Positions 32,893 to 47,300 of a DNA stretch of 64,000 nt are shown piece after piece. The stretch is taken from contig BSQZ01000095.1 in assembly GCA_033239005.1 (NCBI GenBank), forward strand, positions 1,295,867 through 1,359,866, read 5' to 3'. How positions within the stretch are numbered: the stretch's first letter is position 1; each line of letters starts with the position of its first letter. Position numbers and translations under genes: made by a program. This DNA is from Lamellibrachia satsuma. Its lineage: Eukaryota; Annelida; Polychaeta; Sabellida; Siboglinidae. The notes below the pieces were generated by a model, which searched no databases, had not been told where the DNA came from, and saw only the letters and a program-made list of their open reading frames with translations.

Positions 32893-34969
32893 CTTCCAAT
32901 TTACACCTGTCAGTGAAAATGACACAAAAAATATAATAAATAACTTAAAGTCAAAAAGAAGTATGGGAATTGACAACATTTCTTCAATATTGTTGAACGC
33001 TTCTGGTAATGTCATTGCCAAACCCCTTACCAGTATAATTAATAAATCTCTAGTTAGTGAAAAATTCCCTCAAAAATAAAAAATTACTAAAGTTATTCCC
33101 ATCCACAAAAAAGATGATAATCATAATTTCAACAATTACAGACCAATATCTCTTCTGCTGTGCATATCTAAAGTCTTTGAAAAATTTTTTTTTTATACTG
33201 AACTATTCCACTATCTCACTCTTAATAAGCTCCTCCACCCAAATCAGTATATGGTTTCAGAACTGGCAATATCTGAATTAGTTGACAGAATACACTTAAA
33301 TCTTGACAAAAAAGGTTTACCACTGGCAATATTTCTAGATCTGTCAAAGGCTTTTGACACAATCGATCATAAAATCCCTATCAACAAACTCAAACATTAT
33401 GGCATACAAAATACTGAACTAGAATGATTTAAAAGCTATCTACTGCACAGACAGCAATACGTGGAATTCAGCAACACAAAATCACCCTTGGAAACGATTA
33501 CTACTGGAGTCCCCCAAGGTTCAATTCTCGGGCCATTATTATTCCTAATATACATCAATGGTCTAGCAGCAGCAAGCACCAATTTCTGTCCAATCATGTA
33601 TGCAGATGATACCACCCTGCTGAGCACACTAAATACATTTACAAATGATGAAACGAATGAATTGGCTACATCCAACAACATCAATTCAGAATTTATTAAA
33701 ATAACAGACTGGTTAGCAGTAAATAAACTGTCCGTGAATGCTGCAAAAACAAAAATGATGATTTTTCATTATACACTGTAAACCACAAAGTACCTAACAT
33801 TAAAATCAATAATATACCGGTTGAACGGGTGACACAATTTAAATTTCTTGGAGTCATAATAGACTCCAACTTAACATGGTCTCCTCATCAAAACTTCATT
33901 GCCAATAAACTATCAAGATTATGTGGAACTCTCTCTAGATTAAAACACTACACACCAATACACATCCTAAAGATAACACATTCTTCGCTATTTATGTCAC
34001 ACCTACGCTATGGTATATTAGCATGGGGCGGACAAATAAACAAACGAATAAACAAACTACAAAAGCATGCAATTAGATCTATATCAAACAGTAAATATAA
34101 TTCACACAGTGCATCTTTATTCAAAGAACTAGAACTGTTAAAAGCAAACGACATCTTTAAGCTGTCATGCATGACATTTTTCTACAGATACAAAAATGGA
34201 ACCATTCCAGAATATTTTAAAGACATGTTTACTGGTAATGAAAATGTATCATCTAGACCAAAAAGACAAAGAAAAGCACCACAACGTTTTACTGATATAA
34301 TAAATAATTTTCCCCAAAACTATGAATTTAACATCCAGATTAAACAAACTAATACAATATACTGCCGCCTTTGTATCAGACATACAATACCAAAATTACT
34401 TCAAGAAAACTTTCTTCCACAAATTGCCATGGAGAAAATTAACACCCATTCATATCAGGGCTTTGTGAATTACTCCAAAAAAAATATCATAAATAAATAT
34501 GACTTGGAATGTAATATTAATAACTGCTACATCTGCAAAAAGAATATGCCAGTTGAAGCCTAGAAATGTATGGTATGCCTTCGTCATCATTATCATGATA
34601 AACTGCATTAATTAATAATTCATAGCTCTGTAATATAATATCATACTGAATATTCATTCAGTAATATTATCACTATATATTTTTTATTATCAAAACAGCT
34701 GTTTTTTGAGTTCCTCACAATTTAATTTGTAACTAACAAATTTGGAACTAATGTATTATTTTTTACTGTCAAAATTGTAATTGTATTTTTAAAAGAATAA
34801 TGTATTTATCCTTTTCCTGTATTATTTAACTTCTCTGTAATGATTACATGATAATATTGATAATTATATTCGATTCACATTTTATTCACATTTATACACA
34901 CGAAAAAAATAGCATTCACATTATTTGCACTATATGTATTTTTACTAGTATTATTTGTTAGTATTATTA
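32892..34969 (+). pseudogene. Plus-strand LINE, segment 2 (reverse transcriptase and C-terminus)
   Basis: Resumes segment 1 with TPVSENDTKNIINNLKSKRS. RT motifs follow: NNYRPISLLLCISKVFE, AIFLDLSKAFDTIDHKI, GVPQGSILGPLLFLIYINGL and catalytic YADDTTLL. After a frame break near 33781 come FKFLGVIIDSNLTWSPH, MSHLRYGILAWGGQINKRI and a long C-terminal domain ending at 34563 with CNINNCYICKKN. In-frame stops at about 33077 and 33427 and the break show it is dead. The C-terminal style fits the CR1/L2/jockey assemblage. The 3' UTR runs on to the RTE-like insertion point. Confidence 0.85.
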
Positions 34970-37868
34970 ATTACTTACTTACTTACTTACTTACTTAGGC
35001 CCTTAACTCCTCCTGGAGCATAGGCCATCCACAACATTTCTCCAGCGCCTCCTGTCTTGGGCAATCCTCTCCAGTTGTTGCCAGCCCTTCCCTGTTTGCT
35101 TGATGTCTGCCTCGAGGTCATGCCGCCACGTGTTTTTTGGTCTCCCCCTCTTTCTCTTGCCTTGGGGGTTCCATGTCAGGACCTGTCTGGTTATGTTTGT
35201 GGTTGGCTTTCTCAAGGTGTGGCCAAGCCATCCCCATCTCCTCTTAAGGATCTCTATCTCTATTTGGGTTTGGTGTATCCACTATGCTGCCTAGATATCT
35301 GAAGTCTTTGACCTCGTCCAGTGTCTCTCCCTCAAGCATGATTGGTGTTTCGCAAGTAGCATTTGTTCTCAGGATCTTTGTTTTCCTTTTGTTGATTTTC
35401 AACCCAACCCGCCCTGAAATCAATGCCAGTTCTGTTGTTTTGTCTTGCATCTGCCTATGGCTGTGAGACAGGAGTGCAAGGTCATCCGCAAAGTTGGGTC
35501 AACATCGTCCACTGGATTCCATTTCGTTTCTCCTTGGTTGCTGTTTTCATGACCCAGTCTATGACTAGAATGAAGAGGAATGGTGACAGTAAGCATCCCT
35601 GTCTCACCCCCGTCCTAACCTCAAAGTTCTTTGTAAGTTGACCTTCATGAATGACTCTGCATGACATTCCTTCATAGGAGTTTTTGATCATGTTGACTAG
35701 TTTCTTTGGCACCCCATAGTGTCTTAGCACTTTCCAGAGTGTCTCCCTATCCACACTGTCAAAGGCTTTCTCGTAATCAACAAAGTTGATGTATAGGGAT
35801 GAGTTCCATTCGATGGATTGTTCCACTATGATTCGCAGTGTTGCAATCTGGTCAGTACATGATCTGTCCTGCCTGAAGCCTGCTTGCTGCTCACGCAGAG
35901 TTTGGTCCACTTTGCCTTTCATTATCTCTAGGATTATTCTGTTTAGAATCTTCCCAGGTACTGACAACAACGTGATTCCTCTGTAGTTATCACAGCGGCT
36001 CAGGTCTCCTTTCTTGGGAATCTTGATAAGGTAACCTTCCTTCCATTCTGCTGGAATTTCTTCTTTTTCCCAGATCTCCTCAAAAAGACTGTACAGCATT
36101 TCTACTGAAGTATTTACATCTGCCTTTAGTGCTTCTGCAGGGATACCATCAGGGCCTGCTACTTTCCCATTTTTCATATGTGCGATTGCCTTTTTTATCT
36201 CTTCTCTAGTGGGTTTATTACAGTCTATTGGGAGATCTGTCTAAGATCGTTTGATGTCTGGTTGATTCTGCGGTACTGGTCTGTTGAGCAGCTCTTCAAA
36301 ATGCTCTGCCCATCTGTTAAGCTGTTTGTCTGCCCCATCAGGACGATCCCATTTTTGTCTCTGATTGGCCGCTCTGATTTCTTAAACTTTCCAGCTAACT
36401 TCCTTGTTGTATCGTAAAGTTGCTTCATGTTCCTGCTAGCTGCTGCCTTTTCTGCCTCTTGTGTAAGTCCCTCCACGAAGTTCCTTTTGTCTGTTTTGAC
36501 ACTTTTCTTCACCTCTCTATTTGCTGCAGTGTGCTCTTTCTGAGCTGTTACCTTTGCCTCCCTTGTGCGGCTGCTGTTGACTGCTTCCTTCTTGTCTCTT
36601 CTGGTCTGTATTTTCCTCATTGTTTCTACTAAAATCCAGTCTTTCTGTTGGGGTTTCCTTCTTCCAATTATCTCTTCGCATGTGGTGTTTACTGCATCTT
36701 TGATGTGACTCCATTGGCTGTTGATGTCTACTCCCTCATCTTCATCATACAGTTCTTGCAGGACTTTGAATCTATTAGCTAATGCAACTTTATATTCTTT
36801 TGCTGTGCTTGGGTCCTTCAGGAAATCCACATTATATCTTGCCTTTTGTCTTTCTTGTTCTACTCCATTTCTTCTTAGCTTGAGTTTTAGCCTGGCTGTT
36901 ACTAGGTGGTGATCAGACGCAACGTCAGCACCTCTCTTCACACGCACGTCTTGTAGTGATCTTCTAAACATTTTGTTTATGCCGATGTGGTCTATCTGAT
37001 TTTCAGTGACTTGGTCAGGAGATACCCATGTCGCCTTATGTATTCTTTTGTGTGTGAACACACTTCCCCCAATCACAATGTTGTTTATTGCACAGGCATT
37101 CACAAACCGCTCCCCATTGTCATTCATCACACCCAGCCCATGAACTCCCATCACATTTTCATATCCTTGGTTGTCCGATCCAATCTTAGCATTGAAATCT
37201 CCCATAATCAGGTTGATGTTTTTATCCCCTAAATTGCTCATGATATCAAGGAGTTGGTTGTAGAATTCATCTTTGGTTTCGTCAGTCTTGTCGTTGGTTG
37301 GGGCGTAGCACTGCACTATGTTCATTTTAACCCTTTTGTTCTTTGTTCTAAAGGATGCTGTTAAGCACCTCGGTCCTCTGGCTTCCCAGCCAATAAGTGC
37401 TCTCTGTGCCTCCTTCCCCAATAAGAGGGCAACCCCCTCTGAGTGAGGGGCATCATCTTCCTCGTGTCCGGAGTATAGCATAAGCTCTCCTGTTGTTAGT
37501 CGCAGTCGTCCTGACTGGGTCCATCGGGTTTCGCAGAGCCCGAGTAGAGCGAGGTTGAATCTCCGCATTTCTGCTGCCACTTGGCCAGTTTTCCCCGCCT
37601 CGTACATTGTTCGCACATTCCATGTGCCGATGTTTAAATTTTTCCTGGTCGAAAGAAGAGTAGTCGGCATTGTGGCTTCCTTTCGGCTTTGACCGCAACA
37701 CTTCATGCGCCCTGGTAAACCAGGCCCTACCTCTTCCAGGACAGACGTCGTAGTTTTATTTGTTGTGAATGTTTCTGTAGCGTTGGGTTTCTTTACAGGG
37801 TGGGAGTGCTAGCCCCACGCCCAACCCTCCTCCTTTCTCAGCCGGGCTTGGGACCGTCCATGGCGGAG
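34970..37868 (-). pseudogene. RTE-like LINE, nearly full length, with 15-bp target duplication
   Basis: A minus-strand element flanked by TTGTTAGTATTATTA at 34955-34969 and 37869-37883. The first frame (37706-36225, 493 codons) is an APE endonuclease: GTWNVRTMYEAGKTGQ, CETRWTQS, CYAPTND, MGDFNAKIGSDN, IDHIGINK and SDHHLV. Reverse transcriptase follows in another frame (about 36240-35482): NYRGITLLSVPGKI, AGFRQDRSCTDQIA, VDYEKAFDSVDRE, GVRQGCLLSP. A frameshift precedes the catalytic FADDLALL near 35505. A large internal deletion near 35295 removes most of the thumb before [13 protein letters not shown] and the terminal [12 protein letters not shown] block. The 3' end is a short GTAA repeat. 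Inactive. Confidence 0.9.
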
Positions 37869-37883
37869 TTGTTAGTATTATTA

Positions 37884-38112
37884 GCACTGTTATATTTGTA
37901 GGCAAAGTTAGCAACTCCACATTTATTTATATATGTACACTCTAGACAAATAGCACTAATAATGATTATTGCACCATACATAGTCATTGGGAGGCTTGTA
38001 TGATAGCGATCTATCAGGTCTTAGTGCAGGCCTCCCTGGATCATCAAAACTATGTAAAATATGTACAAACTGTTATTTGATTCTGTATGTATGATGTAAA
38101 AAAACTTCACTT
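37884..38112 (+). mobile_element. Plus-strand LINE, segment 3 (3' UTR end)
   Basis: After the RTE-like target duplication the sequence continues as AT-rich 3' UTR with GTCTTAGTGCAGGCCTCCCT and ends near a run of seven A at about 38098-38105. It restores the 3' end of the LINE begun at 30540. The SUCLG1 5' region follows immediately. Confidence 0.55.
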
Positions 38113-38298
38113 CACTAACTGCAAACTAACTTGTGATGCCAGACTCTCATATCGGTGAATTTACGAAGGCGAGCCAGAATCGGATAAGCGAGATTAACCA
38201 AACACTGCTCTGCATCCAGGCGAAGACGTGTGCGACAAACACTGGCGCCATAGCGCGGAAAGTGGATAATCAAGACTACTCTAACATCCGCTTCAAAG
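38113..38298 (+). promoter_or_regulatory. SUCLG1: Probable SUCLG1 promoter and 5' UTR
   Basis: A short CpG-richer segment between the LINE 3' end and the SUCLG1 start codon, including GGCGCCATAGCGCGG. No TATA box is evident, as is common for housekeeping genes. The transcription start is not determinable from the sequence. Confidence 0.35.
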
Positions 38299-38341
38299 AT
38301 GGCGGTCAACGCGAGCTGTGGACTCTTACGTCGGCTTGCCG
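38299..38341 (+). CDS. SUCLG1: SUCLG1 exon 1 (start, targeting peptide)
   Basis: AAAGATGGCG gives good start context. It encodes [14 protein letters not shown] and ends in phase 1 at a GTAATG donor. Basic and small residues fit a mitochondrial presequence. Joining to exon 2 keeps the frame. Confidence 0.85.
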
Positions 38342-41300
38342 GTAATGTTGTCTTTAAACTATTGCATATACATACGAATCATAGTGTTGGTGACTTAGAC
38401 AGTATTTAAATTATTATGTTGTATTATACTCGCATGGTTAAAACGTTCCTGTCTGGCTTTGACCCCGGGGTTGCTACCGGCCGTAAACACAGGAGTCGCC
38501 GTGCCGACCTTCACGGTTTCTGCGGCCTTGAGGATTGATAAACGCCGATAGCAGTTATTATTTCCACAACATTTTCAAATATATTATGTGTCTTTTGTGA
38601 TGTCATAGTAATGTCATGATGTTTGGTCGGGGTAGAGCGTTGGTTGTGTTCGTTTCTATTATGTTGCGTTTTTGTTGCATTGTTTATCATCTAGCCCTGA
38701 CTAGCGGCTAGCTAAGGCCTAAGTCTTAGGCTTAGACTAGACTTAGTCTATGTGGCTAGGCGGTGTGCGTCTCCAAACAATTACCGCTCCAAACAGCACT
38801 AGGTCTATGAGTTTGACTATCTATGGTCAGAACTTCAGAGCGTACGCACTAGTGTTTTGGTTAAGTGGGTTTAACACCATGTACTAGTGTGTGTGTGTGT
38901 GTGCCTAGTCTAGTGCTAGATGACAGATTTACCAAATTTTAATGGACTGGGTTTTTGTTACATCTGATGCAAATAAACAAAATCCCAGGCATATTGAGGA
39001 AGCCTTGTTCTGCATTCTTACTATATAGGTCTAAAATTTATGCTTTATTATGGTGTGATCTCACAATACTAGCCTTGCATCTTTTAAAACTCCTGCGTTA
39101 GCCCAAGTTTGGGCTGTTTGGAGTAAACCACTTGAGACTTAAAAACATATCATTATAGCTTTGTTTCAAATCTGTGTGTTTGTGTTTTAATTAATGCACT
39201 TTACTTTGCAGCAAGCTCGCTGATTGGTGTTAGACAATGCAGTTATGCAGCATCAAGAAAACACATGTTAATAAATAAACACACCAAAGTCATATGCCAA
39301 GGTTTTACAGGAAAACAGGTATGTCATAAGCTTTTCAACCTACCCCATGCTAACTTATTATCTGTAACTTTGATGTGACGCATTCTACATGCAAATATAA
39401 TATTGGTTTACACAGTTTCCATAATTGATATTAGTATTAGTGATTTGCCCAGGTGATTTGGGGGTGGTGCCATGCCCCCCGGCGATTGACTTCGTAGCAC
39501 CTTGCCTTGCCTGTGTGCTGCCATGCATCTCAAAAGGTGCCCCAACCTTCTGGCATTGGCCATTTTAAAATGCGTACTAAAGGTCCATTTGAAAACTTGA
39601 AGAATATGCGTTGAAATTTCATTAAATGACCAGATAAACGAACTATGCATGGATTACAGGAAGCTATCCATGCCTAATGGTTATGTGTATATCATGTGAC
39701 CGGCATAAAACGGAAAATCACAACAGATGAATACGACAACGGTTGAATACAATGAACTACTCACCGGACCGTGTTCCAGATACAAAGGGTTACATTATAT
39801 ATTCTGTGTGAAACCTAGGTCTAGTAATAGTGATTCTGACAAAATTATGCATAATTGGAGGAAACAAATGTGTTGCCAGTGTTTTCTTGGTAGGGTTTAT
39901 TTTGAGGGTTGATAATACATGTTTCACCTAAGTTTATGTATAACCGACATAGGCTATACATAGAAGAAAGAAGAAAAAGACCATGTTGCCAGTGGTATAA
40001 TATTCTTACAAAGCTATGCCATAAAAAATAAGTTATGTTATGCTATATTTTATTGGAATAAATTACATTAGTTGCCTTCATGCAGCTGCCAGAACCTGGT
40101 TGCACACGGACAGGTGACTCGCCCATGGAGTCTGACCATGGGGTCTAAATAAAATGTGTTGTACTGGAAAGTAATGTTTTTTGTTTGTTCAGTTACACAT
40201 TTTTCATGTATGTCATATGATAGGTTGCCTCCAATTCTGCCCCTTTGCCCTCAAAACAGTTTCATGTGCATGAGTTTGTCCTTTTTCAGCTTCAGCACCA
40301 TTCCCTTTTGGAGACCTAGACAAATCACTGTATTAAACATAATATGTAATATTGTTGCTTTGGCCTTATGCACCAACAAAGAGGTGAAAGGGGTCATTCA
40401 TCAGTTAGCCATAAAACGCCTTTGTTGGTCTCACAAGTGACAGTGGAAAATGTAGAGCAGTATTCGTTGACCTCTCAGCTGCGTACGACACTGTGTGGCA
40501 CAGATTTCTAACCCTGAAGATGCTTTGCCTAATACCAACCAAACACATGGTCCGATTTGTACAAGAACTTATCACAAACCGAAGCTTCAAGCTACATGCT
40601 GGAAAAGACACATCAAAAGCACACCATCAAGAACGGAGCACCACAATGTTCAGTTCTTGCACCGATGCTCTTGAACATCTACACCTCGGACATCCCACAC
40701 GCAGCATCAACGCAATACATCTATGCTGACGACATCACCCTCATGGAATCGGGACTGAACTATGCTGACATACAGCAAACGTTAACTAACCTGACTTGTC
40801 TGGACCTGGACCTCCAATGAAGCATCTCTGAGTTAACATCAACAAAACAGTGAGCAGCTGCTTTCATCTGGCAAACCACCAGATGGAAGTTCGCTGCGGA
40901 GAGAAAACGATCCTGACAACTGACACATATTGTGTACTATGCATGGTTATTTGATTCTTCTTCATTATTACTCATTACAGAGTCATTAATAAAATAAAAT
41001 TTTACACTGTCTGATTTGTGAATCCTGTTGCACAACATGTTCTTGGTAAAAGTTCTCTGTATTCAGGCTTGAGCAGATCATGGAACCATTGTCTGACATG
41101 TGAATCCACCAAGTCAAACAGCTTGGTCATATCCTATTGGCAAGAATAGGAATAGGTGTATATGAATATGTTTTCATTTGGTGAGCGAATATTGCCACAA
41201 TACTGCACTCGTGATGTATTGAAATTAAAATGTTGCATGTTCAACAAGATTTTCCTAGTAAACCACTGGCGTGATATTCTTTATTTAGTTGCAAATGTTT

Positions 41301-44300
41301 ATGCTTAAGTAACCCTTATAGGAGCATAGGCCGAAAACCATGACTTTTGTTTCGCTTTACTAAGATGTGAAGGACTTTTAAAATTGGTTATTGAAAGATG
41401 ACTGCAAGGAACAGAATGGATGTGAATCTGCTGTGTAGACTGAAAGAATGAACATATTCAATAAATCTGTACATGGTTTGGTTCAGTTGTAATTGCATAA
41501 TTTGCAAACAGTGTAATTGTAATTGACAGTGTCATTGGCTATGTAATTGTAATTGACAATGTCATTGGCTATGTAATTGTAATTGACAATGTCATTGGCT
41601 ATGTAATTGTAATTGACAATGTCATTGGCTATGTAATTGTAATTGACAGTGTCATTGACATTGTAATTGACAGTGTCATTGACAATATTGCAATTAAATC
41701 AACCTTGACAGCAGAGGTGCAAGAATTCGCCTTATAGTTAAACCTTGTCTAAAATGAACTGTAGTTTATGGTACATATGTAATGTAGTTTTGCAAATTAC
41801 CCTTTATGAAGCAATGCATGGAATTGATTTTTGAAGCATTGTAATTGTAAATGATCTTATTTGAAATGATGTAATTGAGCTTTTACGATCAATTGTAATT
41901 AAAAATAACCCTGTATGATGTGCAAGATAAAGTAATATGGAGAGTAAGATGATGTTAGTACTTGCCACACCAGAATACTGCAAGATATGTATTCTATGTG
42001 ACTGTATCAGTCAGTCAACAGGTTTTTGATTAGTTTTGAACTTTGTCGTCACTCTGTGAATAGCTGTGGATACAACAAAGGTCATTTACTGCCTCGGGAG
42101 AGGTTGAAAGCTCAAATGTACACAAGAAGTTGTTGTGTAGTTGTACACAAAGGTACTACATGTGTTGAGTCATTTGTGTTGTTTTTAATGCAAAAAGTAA
42201 CATTGTTCGCGCAAGTGGCAAATGGTGATCTTCTGTGGCGCACACAGTTTGAAGCAATTTACAAACATTCACAACTATGTGTATAATTATCATGAAATCC
42301 TAAATGTATTATATAATAAGTTGTAAGCATGACGAGTCCAGGTTGTTGTTGTTGGTATCGTGTGTTCCTTTAAAAAACACGTGTGCCAATAACTATCTTA
42401 AATATACGAATGAGATTATTAGGTATTATTTGGGTTGGTTGAAGATTCCTTATTATAATACAAAGATAATGACTACACCACATCACATCTAATCATGGGA
42501 ATATTACTGCCTGAATTTCATCAAAGCATAAATACAACATTCACCCATTCAAATCAAACCGATTCCCAACATAAGTCATTAAAGATGAGACTTGTGTAAT
42601 TTGCCTGGTTGACCTGTGAAAATGTTGTGTGATGGTGTCACCTGTTCGCTTGCAGGGCTCATACCACAGTGAGCAGGCATTGGAGTATGGCACCAACATG
42701 GTGGGGGGCGTGTCTCCGGGCAAGGGAGGCAAGATGCACCTTGGACTGCCCGTATTTAATACAGTCAAGGAGGTGAGTATCTCGTGGCCCTCACTGCCAC
42801 TGGTGTGAGCCTTCACATCTATTCTCATGGCAGATAATTGACAATAAAATGAGAATGACCTTCTTTAATTACACATTCAGATTCCCCCGGACTTGTATGC
42901 AGGTCGCCAAAAGTCTTCATTGTTCTTGAATTTGATTTTTCCATTCGAGTACCCTTGAATGTTCTTGAATTTCACTGGATGTTCTGGAATGTTCTTGGTG
43001 AACCGCCAGCGCCCATCTTGTTTATGTTATGTGCTGATAAATGTGTCAGTGGCACAAACAGTCTAAATTGGAAATAAACAGTTGACATCAAATATGTTTA
43101 AGGTGTCTCTGAAATACCATTCAGACGCTTCTGAAAATGTTCTTGAAAAAGTGCTGCTTTTCCCCCAAATGATCTTGAATTTTACTTTGTACTTTCTCTA
43201 TGAACCCTGGTTGTATGTCTTGTTTTATTAAATGAGTAATGATATTGAGTAATAATTCTGGTTTATTGCACTTTTGAGCTAGGGTTTATGAAGATTTAGG
43301 CGATGTGGAAGTTTTATTAGTATTAATAATGAGCCTTGCCAATAAACCATGCAGGATGTTTGGCAGTGCATGATCTGTTTGGCATCTGAAGGCAAAGGAA
43401 GCGACTGGAGCGGATGTAACGGTCATCTATGTGCCCCCGCCCTTCGCAAAGGATGCCATACTCGAGGCGGTCAATGCCGAGGTCGGTCTGATCGTGTGTA
43501 TCACTGAGGGGATTCCCCTGCATGACATGGTGCGGGTCAAGTACAAGCTGGTCAGGCAGAGCCACTCCCGACTCATTGGACCCAACTGTCCTGGCATCAT
43601 CAAGGTAGGCAACAAAATGTAGCTCTGTTCTTGTGTTAAAATAGTTGTTGCTTGCAGGGTTGGCAAGTTTCTGACAAGATGATAAATACCATGGTATTTA
43701 CCACCTCGTCAGAAATACCTTATCTAAATGTCAGAAATGGTTTCAGCATGTTTCATGGTTTCACTTGGCAGCTAGCTTTTAAAAGAGCAGGACAGGTTTC
43801 AGTCACAATTGAGAAAGCATGAAAGAAGTTGGGTGGGTGTAGGTGCATACCAGTAATACCACTGGAGAGGACTTCAAGAGACTGGGTGGCTGTATCAATA
43901 AGCCAACTGGGAGCCAACAAAAGAGTTCAAGTTAATCAATTGAGACAGAACTGTACTGTTGAACTGCTCACTGCTGTGAGCTGAAAGTCAGCTATGCACA
44001 GCTTCATTGTGTAAGATTAGACAAATTGATATCAAAGAAAGTTTCAAGGCAGGTCCAGCAATCAATTGAAGTCCCAATTTCCAGATCTGAACTATCAAGT
44101 GAGCTACTATGAAATTTGTTATTGTCTGAGCTTGCTTTTATCATATGTGCATCTGTATGTGTTTGACTGAGGTATAAGCTGATTGGCTTTCTACTTAGTA
44201 AGTCGCTTGGCCAGCCACCTGTTGCTACACCTTCACATAGAGATACACACAGTCTAACAAAGTCCCAATGTGTTCCTTTAACTTCCTTCTGAATATAGTG

Positions 44301-47300
44301 AGAGTTAACTATATATAATTTCTCCGAATAGTCAAATGAAGTCAGTAGACATTTAATTATCACCCTTCCATTTCATAGGTTATATAATTAGCAAAATTAT
44401 AAATTTATATAGCATGTATTAAATTCTGACAGTTTCTGACGTCAGAAACCTGTCAGAAACTAGTTTCTGACACTGTCACGTCAGAAATACCTTTCTGACT
44501 GTCAGAAACCCAACTCTGGTTACTTGTGTTTGTTGGTAATCAAGTTCTCATGTTTGTGCAAAAAAATTTCTATCTGGTCTTCATCATATATCAGTCAAAT
44601 TACCAGACAGTCCTTATTTTGTTATTGTTAGTCAAACAATATATTGATGACATCTATAATGACAATGACCCTAGTCACCATACTTCTTCTTCCCCTCCAC
44701 CACCCCCCCCCCCCGGTCTCTTGTGGGGTGGGGGCCACATCACTTGGTCTGTTCCGCCTCTTGATGAGTCATCTCCATATATCGTGATCGTCTGCCATTG
44801 TTTCCCACTCTTGGCCTTTTTGGGGGTGAACAGTCGAGGGTGAGAAAGAATGGCAGGGGCTTGTGATAATAGCCCTTCAGTGTTCCGGAAGCGCAAATCA
44901 TATAAATCCAGTCCACAGTGTGGCACCACTGTGAGGTTGACATGAATGATTCGGGAACCAGATTACTTTCAAGAAAACACATCTCACACATTATTTCAAG
45001 CATATATGCTGTTTCAACTATAAAATTTAAATGTAATATAATTAATTGAATAAGCTTGAAACAGTGGAAACTTGGGTAAAGTTTCTCACAATGAATGGAT
45101 CTGTTTTTGTCTACTCTAGTCTATCTATTACAATAATATCGTCCGCTAGCACCTTCGCATACGAACAGACCAGTAAAGTAAAAAAAAAGCCAAAAAAAAC
45201 TTGGGGGGTCCTGTATATCTGATATAGTCATGACTTGCAAAATGGTAAAATAAATTATTCTAGGTATTTTATTAAGTCACTGTAAGACCACATTTTAGCT
45301 AATTTTTTACAATAGCAATATTTGTATATTTCACCTACAAGGAGTAACACCACTTCAGTAAAACTTGGCCAAAAATCTTGTTTATTATTTATTTCTATAT
45401 AAAAAGGCAAAAAAAAGTTGGGGGTTCTCATACAAAACGTTGAAATACCTGACAATAACAGCTACATCAGAAGGAAAATTAGCAAAACTGTTATCAAAAG
45501 CCAAATTTTACGCACAAGGAGTAATGTCACTTCAGTAAAAGTTGGTCAAAATGTTAATTTATTATTCATCTCTATATACGTAGAAAAGTTAATGAAGTGG
45601 CTGTCAAAAAATCAGGATTTGCTATCTTAAAATCACACGAGTTCTGAACAAAATAGTTTTTGTCCGTCCAGGGCTCCACTGATAATTTGTTAAATTTATA
45701 CTGTTTTCGGATATAAATTAACTTCTTCCAAAACCTATATTTTGTGTTTATTATTGGCGTAAATGATGTAGTTTCAATCGACAGTATAACTTTTGTGTTG
45801 ATTTCAAGTTTGACACTGATCCGCATACCGATACGCAGTTAGCTTAATTTTAAGGTAGACGCTTACCTTAACACAAGGAAAGTGTCAGCATAGTCTTTCA
45901 ATAGTATGTTTTTAAATGCACCAGAAAAAATCATTTACCATATATAGTATACAATATATGGTACGTACCATATACCGTATAGAGCCGTTCGATACACAAC
46001 ACTAGTGGTAATCCGTGTTAAATTAGTTATTTTTTGGTTCACTAGATTTGATGACGTATTACTGAATTTAATACCTTGGTAATCCGTTTGGATTACTAGA
46101 CATTTCTCCTTTAAATCTATCCCTGAGTATTCTTTTTTGAAGCAGTGTAGTGTAATTGTCAGTGACATTCAATAAAGTACCGTAATTGTAATTTACGAGA
46201 CTATAATTGTAATGGACATTCAATGAAGTACTGTAATTGTAACTTTTATGAGGCTGTAATTGTAATTGACCATTGTAATTGAGCCTCACCTTGTTCCTTG
46301 GAATAATGGTGCCAGCGCAAACAGTCATAAACTACAGAGTTGTATAACCCAGCAGTCACTAGTAGCATGCACAGAGCACTTTATACGTTGTATTATGTTG
46401 GATTGCTTGGATACGACTGTACACACTAATGAGACTGTTGTTTCTTGTTGCAGCCTGGAGAGTGTAAAATAGGCATCATGCCTGGACACATCCACAAGCC
46501 AGGCTCCATAGGTGAGCCTAATAAGGGACTGGGCTAACATTTATTTGCAAAGTTTTTAGGGATTACCTCAAAACATGAAACAAAATTGGTTATGTTGGCT
46601 GAAGTGCCACCAGATGAATAGAATGTCAATGTAATTCAAACTTACATGTCGTGGGGAGGTCTGAAGCTAAATGACAATAGTTTCTTGTAGTGTCGTCCAT
46701 CAATGTTTTGCGATTATCCATTAATTGTGCCAGAGTAACGTGAGGAAGAATAGCAGCAACAATTCGTAGAATTTTGGTCAATAAAATGTCACATTATCTG
46801 AATATTGATGCATCTCAATAGAAATAACAAAAATGTGGTTTCTTGTCGGAGAGTGAATATATGTCAAACATTTCACCCATGTATACGTCTGCTTCGTCAG
46901 CACTTCCAGTAAACTGTGTCATATTTGTGCAGGTATTGTGTCAAGGTCAGGAACTTTGACCTATGAGGCAGTGCAGCAGACGTCAGACGTTGGTCTTGGC
47001 CAGTCTCTCTGCGTTGGTATCGGCGGTGACCCGTTCAACGGCAGTGACTTCATCGACTGCCTCAGTGTGTTCCTCAATGACCCACAGACAGACGGTAGGC
47101 CCCAGTGACTGTTGTTGGCATTTCACAGACCTATTGCTATGCATCAGTTGTTATAAAGGTAATAGCAGTTGAGTAGATGCACGTTTATTCAGGGTGGTGC
47201 TTTTCATTTCTGCGTTCTTTCAACTCAGAACAAGCAACTGTCCTCTCCTTTGTTCATATGACGTGAAGTATTCGTGGTACACGTTACGTTGATGAAACAT

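Noticed and set aside
42541..42828. Minus-strand frame overlapping 42656-42772, and similarly 43323-43666
   Set aside because: Shadows of SUCLG1 exons 3 and 4 on the opposite strand.
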